Below are positions 37,002-45,120 of a DNA stretch of 64,000 nucleotides, one piece after another. This DNA is from AP-15 sp963703665 (GTDB taxonomy: Bacteria > Pseudomonadota > Alphaproteobacteria > ATCC43930 > CGMCC-115725): contig CAVPFB010000008.1 in the NCBI GenBank assembly GCA_963703665.1, forward strand, positions 62,001 to 126,000. The letters run 5' to 3'. Made by a program: the position numbers and the translations under genes. Every line of letters begins with the position of its first letter. The stretch's first letter is position 1. A model generated the notes under the pieces. That model ran no database searches. It had not been told where the DNA came from and was given only the letters and a program-made list of their open reading frames with translations.

Positions 37002-37637
37002 GGCCGCCCTCGCAGACCCGGGCGCGGCGGCCCACGGTTGAAGACCGGCGGCACCACCCCTGGCCGGACCCCCGGCTGCACCGACCCGGGGAAGGACGGG
37101 AACGGCGCGCCGCCCGGCCCGACGGCCGGTCGGTTGACGAAAGAAGGTGGTCCGGCGGCCGGCGTCAGGTTCGGATCGAATTTCGGCTGCATGGTCTTGA
37201 TCCCGCCCGGGCCGCTCAACGAGACCTCGACGGGGGTGATGCTGTCGACCCGCCATCCGCCGACGGTTTCGCCCTCGGTCACGGTCAGCGGGTTTGGCGC
37301 CGGATGGAGCGAAGATCGCGATCCGGCGCCCGGGCTCGGTGAGGATTCCGGCCAGCCGGGTATCGGCAAGACCCGAATCGGCGGCGCCGTCGGTGCCGCC
37401 GTGCGGCGGTGGCCGTCGCGTGCTGCTGAACAACGGGCGCGCGAGCGCCGTCGCCGAGAGCGCGTCAGAGGGGCTGCCGGCCCTGCGGCGCAGCGGGGTT
37501 GGAGCAATGCTGGGCACCGGGGGTGCGGCGGTCGCGATCTTCCAGGGGGCCGGAGAGGGCTCGACCTCGACGACGAGGATCGCTGCGAGCAGCAGGCAGC
37601 CGGCGAGCAGCAGCGGCAATGTCAGGCGGTCGATCAT
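36998..37637 (-). pseudogene. GspC/GspN-like inner-membrane T2SS protein, one frameshift
   Basis: The ATG at 37637 overlaps the gspM stop (ATGA). One N-terminal helix (LTLPLLLAGCLLLAAILVVE) and a Pro-rich linker precede the HR-like domain: DTRLAGILTEPGRRIAIFAP, then, after a frame change near 37295, PLTVTEGETVGGWRVDSITP and VEVSLSGPGGIKTMQPKF. Removing one C from AAACCC joins the two halves as GAKPLTVTEGE. The C-terminus is a long Pro/Gly-rich tail. GspC links the inner-membrane platform to the secretin; the gene is often called gspN in related genomes. The stop overlaps the gspD GTG. Confidence 0.72.
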
Positions 37638-38224
37638 GGCTCGTTCGCGGCCGATTTGTCGGCGCTGCGGAAACCATAGACGTCGAGCCCGGCATCGAGA
37701 CCGGGATCAGCCTCGGCGTCCTGCGGCAACCCCGGCCGCCGCAGCACGCCGTGGATCTGCAGATTGTCGACGATCAGGGGTGGCGTCGCCTCCGCCAGCT
37801 TGGCCAGCAGCTTCACCAAAGTCTCATATGGCCCGTTCAACGCAAACCGCAGCCCGATGCGACGGTAGCCGTCGCGGGTCTCGGGCGGCAGGCTCTCGGT
37901 GCTGCCGATCGTTGCGCCGACGGCGGCGGCGAAACCTTCGATACGGCTCTGCAGGTTGGCCGAAGCAATGGCGTCGCTGGCGCCGTCGAGGGTGACCTTG
38001 CGCGTGCGCGCCGCAGCGCGCAGCTCGGCCACCTGCGCCCGCAATTCCGGCAGCGCGGCGGCGGCGGCCTGCAGCCGAGGCAGCAGCATGCGGCCGTCCT
38101 CCAACCGCTCCTGTCGGTCTGTATAAAGCCCGAGCAACGGAGCGGCGGCCAGGAAATACAGGCCCCCCAAGGTGACGAGAACCAGACCCGACGCCAGGAA
38201 TTGGCCTCGCCGACCGGTCGGCAT
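37634..38224 (-). CDS. gspM: Type II secretion protein GspM
   Basis: The product has 196 residues from the ATG at 38224. A short cytoplasmic N-terminus and one helix (FLASGLVLVTLGGLYFLAAA) are followed by a coiled-coil segment (LQAAAAALPELRAQVAELRA) and a ferredoxin-like domain with the GspM pattern GPYETLVKLLAKLAEATPPL, IVDNLQIHG. GspM binds GspL and the platform in the inner membrane. It lies 14 bp after gspL and overlaps the gspC-like gene. The C-terminal tail (about 25 residues) is acidic and not conserved. Confidence 0.85.
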   Translation of the reverse strand: MPTGRRGQFLASGLVLVTLGGLYFLAAAPLLGLYTDRQERLEDGRMLLPRLQAAAAALPELRAQVAELRAAARTRKVTLDGASDAIASANLQSRIEGFAAAVGATIGSTESLPPETRDGYRRIGLRFALNGPYETLVKLLAKLAEATPPLIVDNLQIHGVLRRPGLPQDAEADPGLDAGLDVYGFRSADKSAANEP

Positions 38225-38238
38225 GGCAGTGAGCGAGA

Positions 38239-39276
38239 TTACGGCGCGACCTCCGCAATGATGGTGAAGATTTCCTGGTGCAGCGCCTCGATCCGCGTGA
38301 CCGGCGCGGCAAACGCCGGATTGCGGAATTCCGCGTCGCCGGCAAAAGCCCCGATCAGCCGAGCGGCGGCGGCCGACCGGCCGCTCAAGGTCAGCTTGCG
38401 CTGGCGCAGCTCCATCTCGGTCAGGTAGCTGTCGTCGGGCATGACGCCGGTCACCGCGGCCAGCACCGCGAGCGGCTGTCCGACCGTGTTGCGCTCCTTC
38501 TCCACCAGGTCGGCGCTGCCCGACAGCTGGCGGATTTCCCGGCGCAGGCTTTCGGCTTCCGCGGCGGCGGCGCGCCCCGACACCAGCTCCCGATCGAGCC
38601 CGGCCATGGTCGTCGACTGACGCACAAACGGGACGGCGACCGCGGCCAGCGCCAGCACCGCGCAGCATGCCGCCGCAGGCCGGATCAGGCGGCTGGCGCC
38701 GGGATGGACCGGCCGGCCGTCGCCGTCGAGCGGCAACCAGGAGCCGGCATCGGGCCCATCGGCGATCTCCGCCCGCACCGGTGGCAGGCCGGTCTGGCCG
38801 AGAATCGCGATCAGCGGGTCGAGTTTCGCCTTTGGGATCACCAGCAGGCGCACCGAAATGCGTCCGGTTTGCCGGTCTGCCGCCAGGATGCGGTGGTTCC
38901 AGTAGAGCTCCTCGGCCGTGAACGGGGTTTCCCGGTCCATTTCGAAGGCCAAGGCCTGATCGATCTCCCGTTCCGCCGCGAGCGGCAGCATCAGCGTCTT
39001 GCCCAGCACCTCCGCCTCGCCCAGGCGCAGCACCGCCGGCTTGCCGGACGCGCGCGGCAATTCAGCGAGCCCCGCGGCGCCGAGCGCGAAATGGCCGAGC
39101 AGCGTCTCCTTGCCGTTTCGGCGCAGGCCGACCGCGATCGCCGCAAAGCTCCCGTCCTCGGCGGCAACGGGTGTGATTACCGTGGCGTCGGCGACGGTCG
39201 GATCGGAACGGCGCAGGCGCTGGGGCAAGAGGTCCGCCAGCTGTCCGAACCACCAGCGAAAGAAATCGCGCACCAT
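38239..39276 (-). CDS. gspL: Type II secretion protein GspL (PilN-like C-terminus)
   Basis: The product has 345 residues. The cytoplasmic half (about 1-200) is an actin-like GspL/PilM domain (KTLMLPLAAEREIDQALAFE, then MDRETPFTAEELYWNHRILA) that binds the ATPase GspE. A helix (about 212-230, PAAACCAVLALAAVAVPFVR) is followed by a PilN-type periplasmic region with coiled coil and ferredoxin-like fold (LAVLAAVTGVMPDDSYLTEM, ELRQRKLTLSGRSAAAARLI). The gene begins a second block of gsp genes after a 289-bp gap from gspJ. Confidence 0.87.
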   Translation of the reverse strand: MVRDFFRWWFGQLADLLPQRLRRSDPTVADATVITPVAAEDGSFAAIAVGLRRNGKETLLGHFALGAAGLAELPRASGKPAVLRLGEAEVLGKTLMLPLAAEREIDQALAFEMDRETPFTAEELYWNHRILAADRQTGRISVRLLVIPKAKLDPLIAILGQTGLPPVRAEIADGPDAGSWLPLDGDGRPVHPGASRLIRPAAACCAVLALAAVAVPFVRQSTTMAGLDRELVSGRAAAAEAESLRREIRQLSGSADLVEKERNTVGQPLAVLAAVTGVMPDDSYLTEMELRQRKLTLSGRSAAAARLIGAFAGDAEFRNPAFAAPVTRIEALHQEIFTIIAEVAP

Positions 39277-39565
39277 GACCTGGAACCGAACCGATCCAAA
39301 TCCGCCAGAAGCCGTGCCGTCATGCTACAGAGCGCCGCACGCGCGGCAAGGGCCGACAGGAGACCAACCGCGGCCCAGACAACAAAGTGCCGGAATGTGG
39401 CCCGATCATGGCGTTTGCAGCAGAAGCGCCGGTCAACCGCCCCTCGGACAGCGACAGAATTCTTCCATGCCGGGTGTTACGATCTGATTGACTGCTGAAA
39501 AAGAGAGCTCTGTCGCGGCCCTCGATCGCGACAAATTCCACCCCACTGCGAATCGCCGACCGTTC
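39277..39565. other. Gap inside the gsp cluster with a possible terminator
   Basis: A 289-bp gap divides the gsp genes into gspE-F-H-I-J and gspL-M-C-D-K. A 73-codon minus-strand frame here (39320-39541) has no secretion-protein features. The gap contains the candidate terminator described at 39497-39533 and probably a promoter for gspL, although no clear -35/-10 pair is visible. Confidence 0.45.
39497..39533 (-). terminator. Possible Rho-independent terminator after gspJ
   Basis: Read on the minus strand, TGTCGCG (39533-39527) and CGCGACA (39517-39511) form a 7-bp stem with a 9-base loop, followed by GAGCTCTC and TTTTT. The run of T is 8 bases from the stem, farther than ideal, so this is a weak call. 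It begins about 30 bases after the gspJ stop. Confidence 0.35.
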
Positions 39566-40246
39566 TCAGAGCACGGGAGCGACAATCAGATCGGGCCAGC
39601 GGCGCCGGTCGCCCTTGACGAAGACGAGGCGGATGCGGATCAGCTCGGGAGCCGCCGGGCCGTCCCACCGCGTCTGCCACGCCGCCGGCTGGTCCGGGGA
39701 AGCGGAGCCCCAATACAGGAACTCGACCCGGGCGACGCCCGCGATCAGCTCCGTCTCGGTCGGCCGGGGCGCTGGCGCTGTTGAAATTTCGTGCAGGTGC
39801 GGGGTCCAGCTCAGCACCAGGCGCCCCCCATGCAACGCGATCGTGATGTCGGCGCGCCGGGTGACGCCGAGCCCGGTCGGCAGGTCGCCGACAAAGCTCA
39901 GATGATCGCTTTCCCCGGTTATCGCCTCGACGGTGGCGCCTGCGGCCGACCCGTCCGCCGGAGCTGCCGCGATGCCGGTCAACATGGTGCGCAACAGGCG
40001 CGCCGAATCGTCCAAATCGGCGGTTTCGTTAAGGCGGCGCTGCTGCGCGCTCCACAACGAGAGGCCGCCGCGCACGCCCTGGGTGAGCCCGACCACGAGC
40101 AGGCCAAGCACGACCACGACGACGAGCATTTCGAGCAAGGTGAACCCGCTCTGCCCGCCGACTGCGTCCTGTTGGCCGATGCCCGGCTCAACCGCCGCCG
40201 TGCCCGCTGCCGCCATGCCCGCTGCCGCCATGCCCGCTGCCGCCAT
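39566..40246 (-). CDS. gspJ: Type II secretion minor pseudopilin GspJ
   Basis: The product has up to 226 residues. The prepilin site is GGQSG/FTLLEMLVVVVVLGLLVV with Glu at +5. The mature part carries GspJ features: SARLLRTMLTGIAAAP and late VARVEFLYWGSASPDQPAAW, with RIRLVFVKGDRRRWPDLIVA at the end. The start is ambiguous: three perfect 15-bp repeats encode (MAAAG) three times and offer ATGs at 40246, 40231 and 40216, so the leader is 20-35 residues. The gene follows gspI by one base or overlaps it depending on start choice. Confidence 0.88.
   Translation of the reverse strand: MAAAGMAAAGMAAAGTAAVEPGIGQQDAVGGQSGFTLLEMLVVVVVLGLLVVGLTQGVRGGLSLWSAQQRRLNETADLDDSARLLRTMLTGIAAAPADGSAAGATVEAITGESDHLSFVGDLPTGLGVTRRADITIALHGGRLVLSWTPHLHEISTAPAPRPTETELIAGVARVEFLYWGSASPDQPAAWQTRWDGPAAPELIRIRLVFVKGDRRRWPDLIVAPVL
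40201..40245. repeat. Three perfect 15-bp tandem repeats at the gspJ start
   Basis: The unit TGCCCGCTGCCGCCA (plus strand) occurs at 40201-40215, 40216-40230 and 40231-40245. On the minus strand each unit encodes MAAAG, so each adds an in-frame start codon. A change in copy number by slippage would keep the frame but alter the leader length. Confidence 0.9.
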
Positions 40247-40247
40247 G

Positions 40248-40670
40248 TCAACCGCTGGCGCCGCCGCTGCCGAGCCGCAAGGTGCGCAGCACGACCGCGC
40301 GCTGGTGGCCGCGGTCCTGCCAGGAAATCGAGACCTCGACGTCGAACAGCGATGTCGTCTGCGGCGTGACCCCGTCCGCCGCCACGCCCTGCCGCTGCGC
40401 CACCGGTTGAACCCGCAGCCGCCAGCGGTAGCCGGCGCCGTCGTCGCCGCTCGAATCGCCCTCGATCAGAGCGGCATCGCGGCCGAGCGCGGCGAGGTGG
40501 GACTGGGCGCGCTGCAGCGCCTCCTCCGATCGCGCCGCGATGTCGACGGCAAACAGCCCGCCGCTCCCGGCCTGAAACAGCGCCACCAGCGCCAGTGCTG
40601 CGATGACCAGCGCCACCACCACCTCGAGCAGGGTGAAGCCGGCATCGTCCGGCGCGCGCTCAGCGCACAT
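40248..40670 (-). CDS. gspI: Type II secretion minor pseudopilin GspI
   Basis: The product has 140 residues. The short leader ends at DDAG/FTLLEVVVALVIAALALVAL with Glu at +5. The mature domain is small (ARSEEALQRAQSHLAALGRD, GAGYRWRLRVQPV, LFDVEVSISWQDRGHQRAVV), as in GspI. It overlaps the end of gspH by 11 bases and is followed directly by gspJ. GspI helps start the pseudopilus tip complex with GspJ and GspK. Confidence 0.9.
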   Translation of the reverse strand: MCAERAPDDAGFTLLEVVVALVIAALALVALFQAGSGGLFAVDIAARSEEALQRAQSHLAALGRDAALIEGDSSGDDGAGYRWRLRVQPVAQRQGVAADGVTPQTTSLFDVEVSISWQDRGHQRAVVLRTLRLGSGGASG

Positions 40671-41160
40671 CGGCGACCGTGACCCGCCCGGTCAGCCAGT
40701 CGATCCCGACCGCCACCCGCTGCGTCCCATCGGCCAGCATGATCCGGCCGCCGGTCGAGCTGCCGTCGGGATTGAAGCGGATGTCGCCCGCGGTGGCGCT
40801 CAGCTTTTCGCCGTTGACCGTCAACAGCCCGATCGCCAGCCGCGCGGGCAGCGGGTGCGGCGGGGCGTCGCCGACCCGATAGCGATGACCGGCCAGGTCC
40901 ATCGCAAAAGCGACCGGGCGGTTGTCGGCGATCGCCTGCGAGCGCGCCAGCCGCAAGCCCGAGGCCAGTTCAGCGGCGGTGCCCTCGAGCCCCAGCGTGC
41001 GGCTCCACGGCGCCTTGTAGCCGGCGATCAGCAACAGTGCGAGGCCCATGACGGCCAGCGTCACCAGCAGCTCGATCAAGGTGAAGCCCCGGCACCGCGC
41101 GATGCCGGGCGCACGGCGGCGCAGGCACGTCGGCGGGCCGGCTTCAGTGGGCGAGGTCAT
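40660..41160 (-). CDS. gspH: Type II secretion minor pseudopilin GspH
   Basis: The product has 166 residues. The leader ends at RCRG/FTLIELLVTLAVMGLALLLI with Glu at +5. The mature part shows the GspH pattern ELASGLRLARSQAIADNRPV (the helix that carries the conserved RS(Q/R)AI) and FNPDGSSTGGRIMLADGTQR near the C-terminus. It overlaps gspF by 17 bases and gspI by 11, so translation of the block is coupled. Confidence 0.92.
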   Translation of the reverse strand: MTSPTEAGPPTCLRRRAPGIARCRGFTLIELLVTLAVMGLALLLIAGYKAPWSRTLGLEGTAAELASGLRLARSQAIADNRPVAFAMDLAGHRYRVGDAPPHPLPARLAIGLLTVNGEKLSATAGDIRFNPDGSSTGGRIMLADGTQRVAVGIDWLTGRVTVADVR

Positions 41161-42367
41161 TGAGGCTCAGCATCGCCGTCAGCAGCGCGCTGATGATGCC
41201 GGCCACTGCGAGACCCATCGTGATCGTGATCAGCGGCACCGCCAACGCCACCAGCCGCTGCATCTTCAGCCGCGCCTCCTCGTCATGGATGTCGGCCGCC
41301 TTCAGCGACATCGCGGCCAGTTGCGCCGCTTCCTCGCCGAGCTGCAACAGGTGGATCGTGCGCGCCGGAAACACCCGGGAGGCGGCGAGCGGGCGGGCGA
41401 GGCCGGCGCCGCCCTTGGCCTGGAGCGCGGCGGCCTCGACCGCGTCGGCCGCGGCGAGGTTGCCGAGCGCGTCCTTGGCGATGCCGAGCGCGACGATCAG
41501 CGGCACGCCGTTTTCGAGAAGGCTGCCGAGCGTGCGCGTCAGCCGTGCTGCGAGGGTCTCCCGGATCAGGCCGCCGGCGACCGGCAGGCGCAGCAGCAGC
41601 CGGTCGAACGGCAGCCGGTAGGCGGGCTGGGCCAGCAGCTGGCGCGCGACCACGCCGGCGACCAGCGCCCCCGCCAGCAGCCACGGAGTGGCGGCGCCGA
41701 CCACCGCGCCGAGAGTCATCAAGATGCGGGTCGCAGTCGGCAGCTGCGCGCCGGACTGCTCGAAGATCGGGACGAACTGCGGCAGCACGTAGTCGAGCAG
41801 CAGAACGATCGAGCCGATCGCTGCGACCACCAGCAGCGCCGGATAGATCAGCGCTGCGCGCAGGCTGGCGCTCAGGCTGCGCTCGCGCTCGAGCAGGGCG
41901 GCGAGGCGCTCGAGAGTAGCGGGCAGGGCGCCGCCCGCTTCGCCGGCGCGCACCAGGCCAGTATAGAGCTTGGAAAAGCTGCGCGGCTCGCCGCCGAGCG
42001 CGGCGGCCAGCGAGCTGCCCGAGCGCACCTTGTCGCGGACCCGGCCGAGGATGGCGCGGGCGCGGACGCTGCGGGTGTTGTCGACAACGAAGCGGAGCGC
42101 GCGGTCGAGGTCCTGCCCCGCCGCCAGCATGATCGCCAGCTCGCGGGTGGCCTCGCTCAGCGCGTTCTTGTCGAGGCCTCGCGCACCGCCGATTTCGAGC
42201 TGCAGCAGCTCGCCGAGCCCGCGGCGCCCGGTGGCCGGGTCGGCGCGCAGCACGGTCTGCCCCTGGCGCTGCAGCCGCTCGACCACGGCGCTGCGGTCCG
42301 GGGCGTCCATGACGCCGCGCACCACTTCGCCGCCGCCATTGATCGCCGACCAGCGGAACGATGGCAT
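41144..42367 (-). CDS. gspF: Type II secretion inner-membrane platform protein GspF
   Basis: The product has 407 residues with two T2SSF domains. The N-terminal cytoplasmic domain begins PSFRWSAINGGGEVVRGVMD and contains LSEATRELAIMLAAGQDLDR. Three helices lie at about 170-190, 218-245 and 375-400 (LALIYPALL-type: RAALIYPALLVVAAIGSIVL). The second repeat has RTLGSLLENGVPLIVALGIA and QLGEEAAQLAAMSLKAADIH. GspF anchors the rotary platform over GspE. A 128-bp gap separates it from gspE. Confidence 0.94.
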   Translation of the reverse strand: MPSFRWSAINGGGEVVRGVMDAPDRSAVVERLQRQGQTVLRADPATGRRGLGELLQLEIGGARGLDKNALSEATRELAIMLAAGQDLDRALRFVVDNTRSVRARAILGRVRDKVRSGSSLAAALGGEPRSFSKLYTGLVRAGEAGGALPATLERLAALLERERSLSASLRAALIYPALLVVAAIGSIVLLLDYVLPQFVPIFEQSGAQLPTATRILMTLGAVVGAATPWLLAGALVAGVVARQLLAQPAYRLPFDRLLLRLPVAGGLIRETLAARLTRTLGSLLENGVPLIVALGIAKDALGNLAAADAVEAAALQAKGGAGLARPLAASRVFPARTIHLLQLGEEAAQLAAMSLKAADIHDEEARLKMQRLVALAVPLITITMGLAVAGIISALLTAMLSLNDLAH

Positions 42368-42495
42368 CTCAAGGCTCCGGCCGCGGGCTCATGCCGAGCG
42401 CCGAAGAAGGGGACGAAAATGCCGATCGGCCTCGCCGCCGCCACGATCGAGCTTAGGTATCCGGCCTGCCGTCGTCAACGCCACCCGAGCAACGG

Positions 42496-44235
42496 TCACG
42501 CCTCGCTTCTGATGCAGCGAACCACCTCCTCGATCGTGGTGTCGCCATCGAGCACCGCCAGGAGGCCGCTGTCGAAGATCGGCCGCATGCCGCTCTCGAC
42601 CGCGGCGCGCTCGATCGCGCTGTCGTCCGCACCCTCGAAGATCAGCCGGTCGATCGCCCGGCTCGGCACCAGCAGCTCGGCGATCGCGCGGCGCCCGCGA
42701 AACCCGGTGCTGCGGCATTCCGGGCAGCCGACCGGATGATAGAGCGTGATCGGGCCGCTTCCCGCGAGCCGATCGAGGCCAAAGCGCTCGCGCAATGCCG
42801 CCGGCGCCGCCTCCGGCGTCTTGCATTTGGGACAGAGCCGCCGCACCAGCCGTTGCGCCAGCACCGCCTTCAAGGTCGCGGTCAACAGATAATCCTCGAG
42901 CCCCATGTCGCGCAGCCGGGTCATCGTCGCCGCCGCCGAATTGGTATGCAGGGTCGACAGCACCAGATGGCCGGTCAGCGCCGCCTGCACCGCGATCTGC
43001 ACGGTTTCGAGGTCGCGGATCTCGCCGATCATGATCACGTCGGGATCCTGCCGCAGGATCGAGCGTAAGAGGCTGGCGAAATTGAGCCCGATCTGCGGGC
43101 GGACCTGGATCTGGTTGATGCCGGTCAGCTGGTATTCGATCGGGTCCTCGACGGTCACGACGTTGCGCACCACCGTGTTCAGCTTGAGAAGACCGGTGTA
43201 GAGCGTCGTCGTCTTGCCGCTGCCGGTCGGCCCGGTGACCAGCACCATGCCGTTCGGCAGATCGAGCGACCGCTCGAGGCCGGCGCGGATGTCCTCGGGC
43301 AGGCCGAGCTTGTGGTAGTCGAACTCGACCGCGGTGCGGTCGAGCACGCGCAGCACGACCTTCTCGCCGTAGAGTGCGGGGATCGTCGACACCCGGAAAT
43401 CGATCTCGTGGCCGCGCACGGTCAGCTTGATACGGCCATCCTGCGGCAGCCGGCGCTCGGCGATGTCGAGCCGGGCCATGATCTTGATCCGCGAAATGAC
43501 CGCGGCCTGCAGCCGGGGCGGCGGGGCCTCGATCTCGTGCAGGACGCCGTCATAGCGGTAGCGCACGCGCAGCCGGTCGGGGAACGGTTCGAGATGGACG
43601 TCCGAGGCGTGGGTTTCGACCGCGCGGGCGATCAGCTGGTTGACCAGCCGAATGACCGGCGCCTCGCTGGCGAGGTCCTTGAGCCGCTCGGCGTCTTCTT
43701 CTGCCGGCTCGGCGTCGGTAACGACCTCGTCCAGCATCGCCTCGCCGTCGCCGCCCTCGCCCTGCTCCGAATAGAGCCGGTCAAACGCCGCTTCGAGCTC
43801 GATCGGCACCGCGATCGCGACCGTCACCGGGCGCCCCAACGCCGCCGCCACCGCGTTCCGGGTAAAGACGTCGAGCGGGTCGGCCATCGCCAGCACCGCG
43901 CCGTCTTCATTGTCGGCGATCGGCAGCGCGTGCGCCCGGCGCAAAAACTTGGCCTTGAGCCGGTCGACGAACAGGGCGGCGCCGGGATAGTCTGCCGGCG
44001 TGACGATCGGGGCCGCGACCAGCTGTGCCAACGCCTCGGCGAGCGCGCGCTCGCTGACCAGGCCGAGCTGGGTCAGCACCCGGTCGAGCCGGCCGCCGGT
44101 TTCGGATGCGACCCGTCGCGCCCGCTCCAGGGTGCGCTGGTCTACGGCGCCGCTGCCGATCAGAGCCGGGCCCAGCCGCGCCAGCGCATCGGCGGCGTCG
44201 CGCGCAGTGGGCAGAGCGGCGGCCTCGAACGTCAT
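42496..44235 (-). CDS. gspE: Type II secretion ATPase GspE
   Basis: The product has 579 residues. The N-terminal domain (about 1-160, T2SSE_N; LDRVLTQLGLVSERALAEAL) docks GspL. The ATPase core has LVTGPTGSGKTTTLYTGLLK (Walker A), the Asp and His boxes around QVRPQIGLNFASLLRSILRQ, Walker B DPDVIMIGEIRDLETVQIAV, and the zinc-binding tetracysteine CPKC...CPEC (GCPECRSTGFRGRRAIAELL). The zinc loop separates GspE from twitching ATPases. It is the first gene of the minus-strand cluster and is divergent from gspO, with 105 bp between starts where both promoters must lie. Confidence 0.95.
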   Translation of the reverse strand: MTFEAAALPTARDAADALARLGPALIGSGAVDQRTLERARRVASETGGRLDRVLTQLGLVSERALAEALAQLVAAPIVTPADYPGAALFVDRLKAKFLRRAHALPIADNEDGAVLAMADPLDVFTRNAVAAALGRPVTVAIAVPIELEAAFDRLYSEQGEGGDGEAMLDEVVTDAEPAEEDAERLKDLASEAPVIRLVNQLIARAVETHASDVHLEPFPDRLRVRYRYDGVLHEIEAPPPRLQAAVISRIKIMARLDIAERRLPQDGRIKLTVRGHEIDFRVSTIPALYGEKVVLRVLDRTAVEFDYHKLGLPEDIRAGLERSLDLPNGMVLVTGPTGSGKTTTLYTGLLKLNTVVRNVVTVEDPIEYQLTGINQIQVRPQIGLNFASLLRSILRQDPDVIMIGEIRDLETVQIAVQAALTGHLVLSTLHTNSAAATMTRLRDMGLEDYLLTATLKAVLAQRLVRRLCPKCKTPEAAPAALRERFGLDRLAGSGPITLYHPVGCPECRSTGFRGRRAIAELLVPSRAIDRLIFEGADDSAIERAAVESGMRPIFDSGLLAVLDGDTTIEEVVRCIRSEA

Positions 44236-44340
44236 GACGCTATCCTGTCCTCACCGGCGCCAGCGCTGAGAGGGTCGCCGATCACCCACGATAATCGCCG
44301 AACCACCACAATAACTGATTGACGCTGGGAGCGGGAGGGC

Positions 44341-45120
44341 ATGTTCGGGGCGGAACTGGTCGACCGGATCGCCGCTCCGGGCGCCGCAGCATGGTTCGCG
44401 GTGCTCGCCGCGCCGTTTGTCGGCAGCTTTCTCGGGGTTCTGGTCCGCCGCCTGCCGGAAGCCCGGTCGGTCATCTGGACCCGCTCACGATGCGAGGCTT
44501 GCGGCGCGGTCCTGAAGCCCCGCGACCTCGTGCCGCTGCTCAGCTGGCTGGCGACCCGCGGCCGCTGCCGCTTTTGCCGCCGCCCGATCGGCGGCTTCTA
44601 CCCGGCGATCGAGCTCGCCGCCGTGGCGGTCGCCGTCGTCGCGGCGGCATTCGACAATGGCGAGGCCGTCTGGCTCGACTGCCTGCTCGGCTGGTGGCTG
44701 CTGGCGCTCGCCTGGATCGATGTCGGCCACTGGCTCTTGCCCGATGCGCTGACCCTGCCATTGATCGTCGCCGGGCTCGCCGCCGCCGTGGCCTTCGACC
44801 CCGACGGTCTCTTCGATCGGGCATTCGGCGCCGCCGCGGGCTACCTCGCGCTGCGCGGGATCGCCATGCTCTATCGCGCATTGCGCGGCCGAGAGGGCGT
44901 GGGCCACGGCGACGCCAAGCTGCTGGCGGCAGCGGGGGCGTGGGTCGGCATCAGCGGCTTGCCGCTGGTGGTCCTGATCGCCGCGCTCGCGGGGCTCCTC
45001 GCCGCCGCCTGTCTGCGCCTCGCCGGGTTCCGGCTCGGCCTCCGGTCGGCGGTGCCGTTCGGCCCGTTTCTCGCCTTCGCCACCTGGCTCGCCTGGATGC
45101 TGCCGGCGTTGTCGGGCTAA
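44341..45120 (+). CDS. gspO: Prepilin peptidase / N-methyltransferase GspO
   Basis: The product has 259 residues and about eight helices. The methylase-associated cytoplasmic domain has paired cysteines (Cys51, Cys54 in CEACG; Cys76, Cys79 in CRFC) that bind zinc. The aspartyl peptidase residues are Asp127 (AWIDVGHWLLPD) and the Asp of GHGDAKLLAAAGAW. The enzyme cuts and methylates the leaders of GspG, H, I, J and K encoded alongside. GGGAGCGGGAGGGC precedes the ATG. The stop overlaps that of the convergent GST gene by two bases. Confidence 0.94.
   Translation: MFGAELVDRIAAPGAAAWFAVLAAPFVGSFLGVLVRRLPEARSVIWTRSRCEACGAVLKPRDLVPLLSWLATRGRCRFCRRPIGGFYPAIELAAVAVAVVAAAFDNGEAVWLDCLLGWWLLALAWIDVGHWLLPDALTLPLIVAGLAAAVAFDPDGLFDRAFGAAAGYLALRGIAMLYRALRGREGVGHGDAKLLAAAGAWVGISGLPLVVLIAALAGLLAAACLRLAGFRLGLRSAVPFGPFLAFATWLAWMLPALSG

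Noticed and set aside
40201..40245. CRISPR-like array
   Set aside because: Units are contiguous 15-bp copies without spacers and encode MAAAG at the gspJ start; no cas genes are present.
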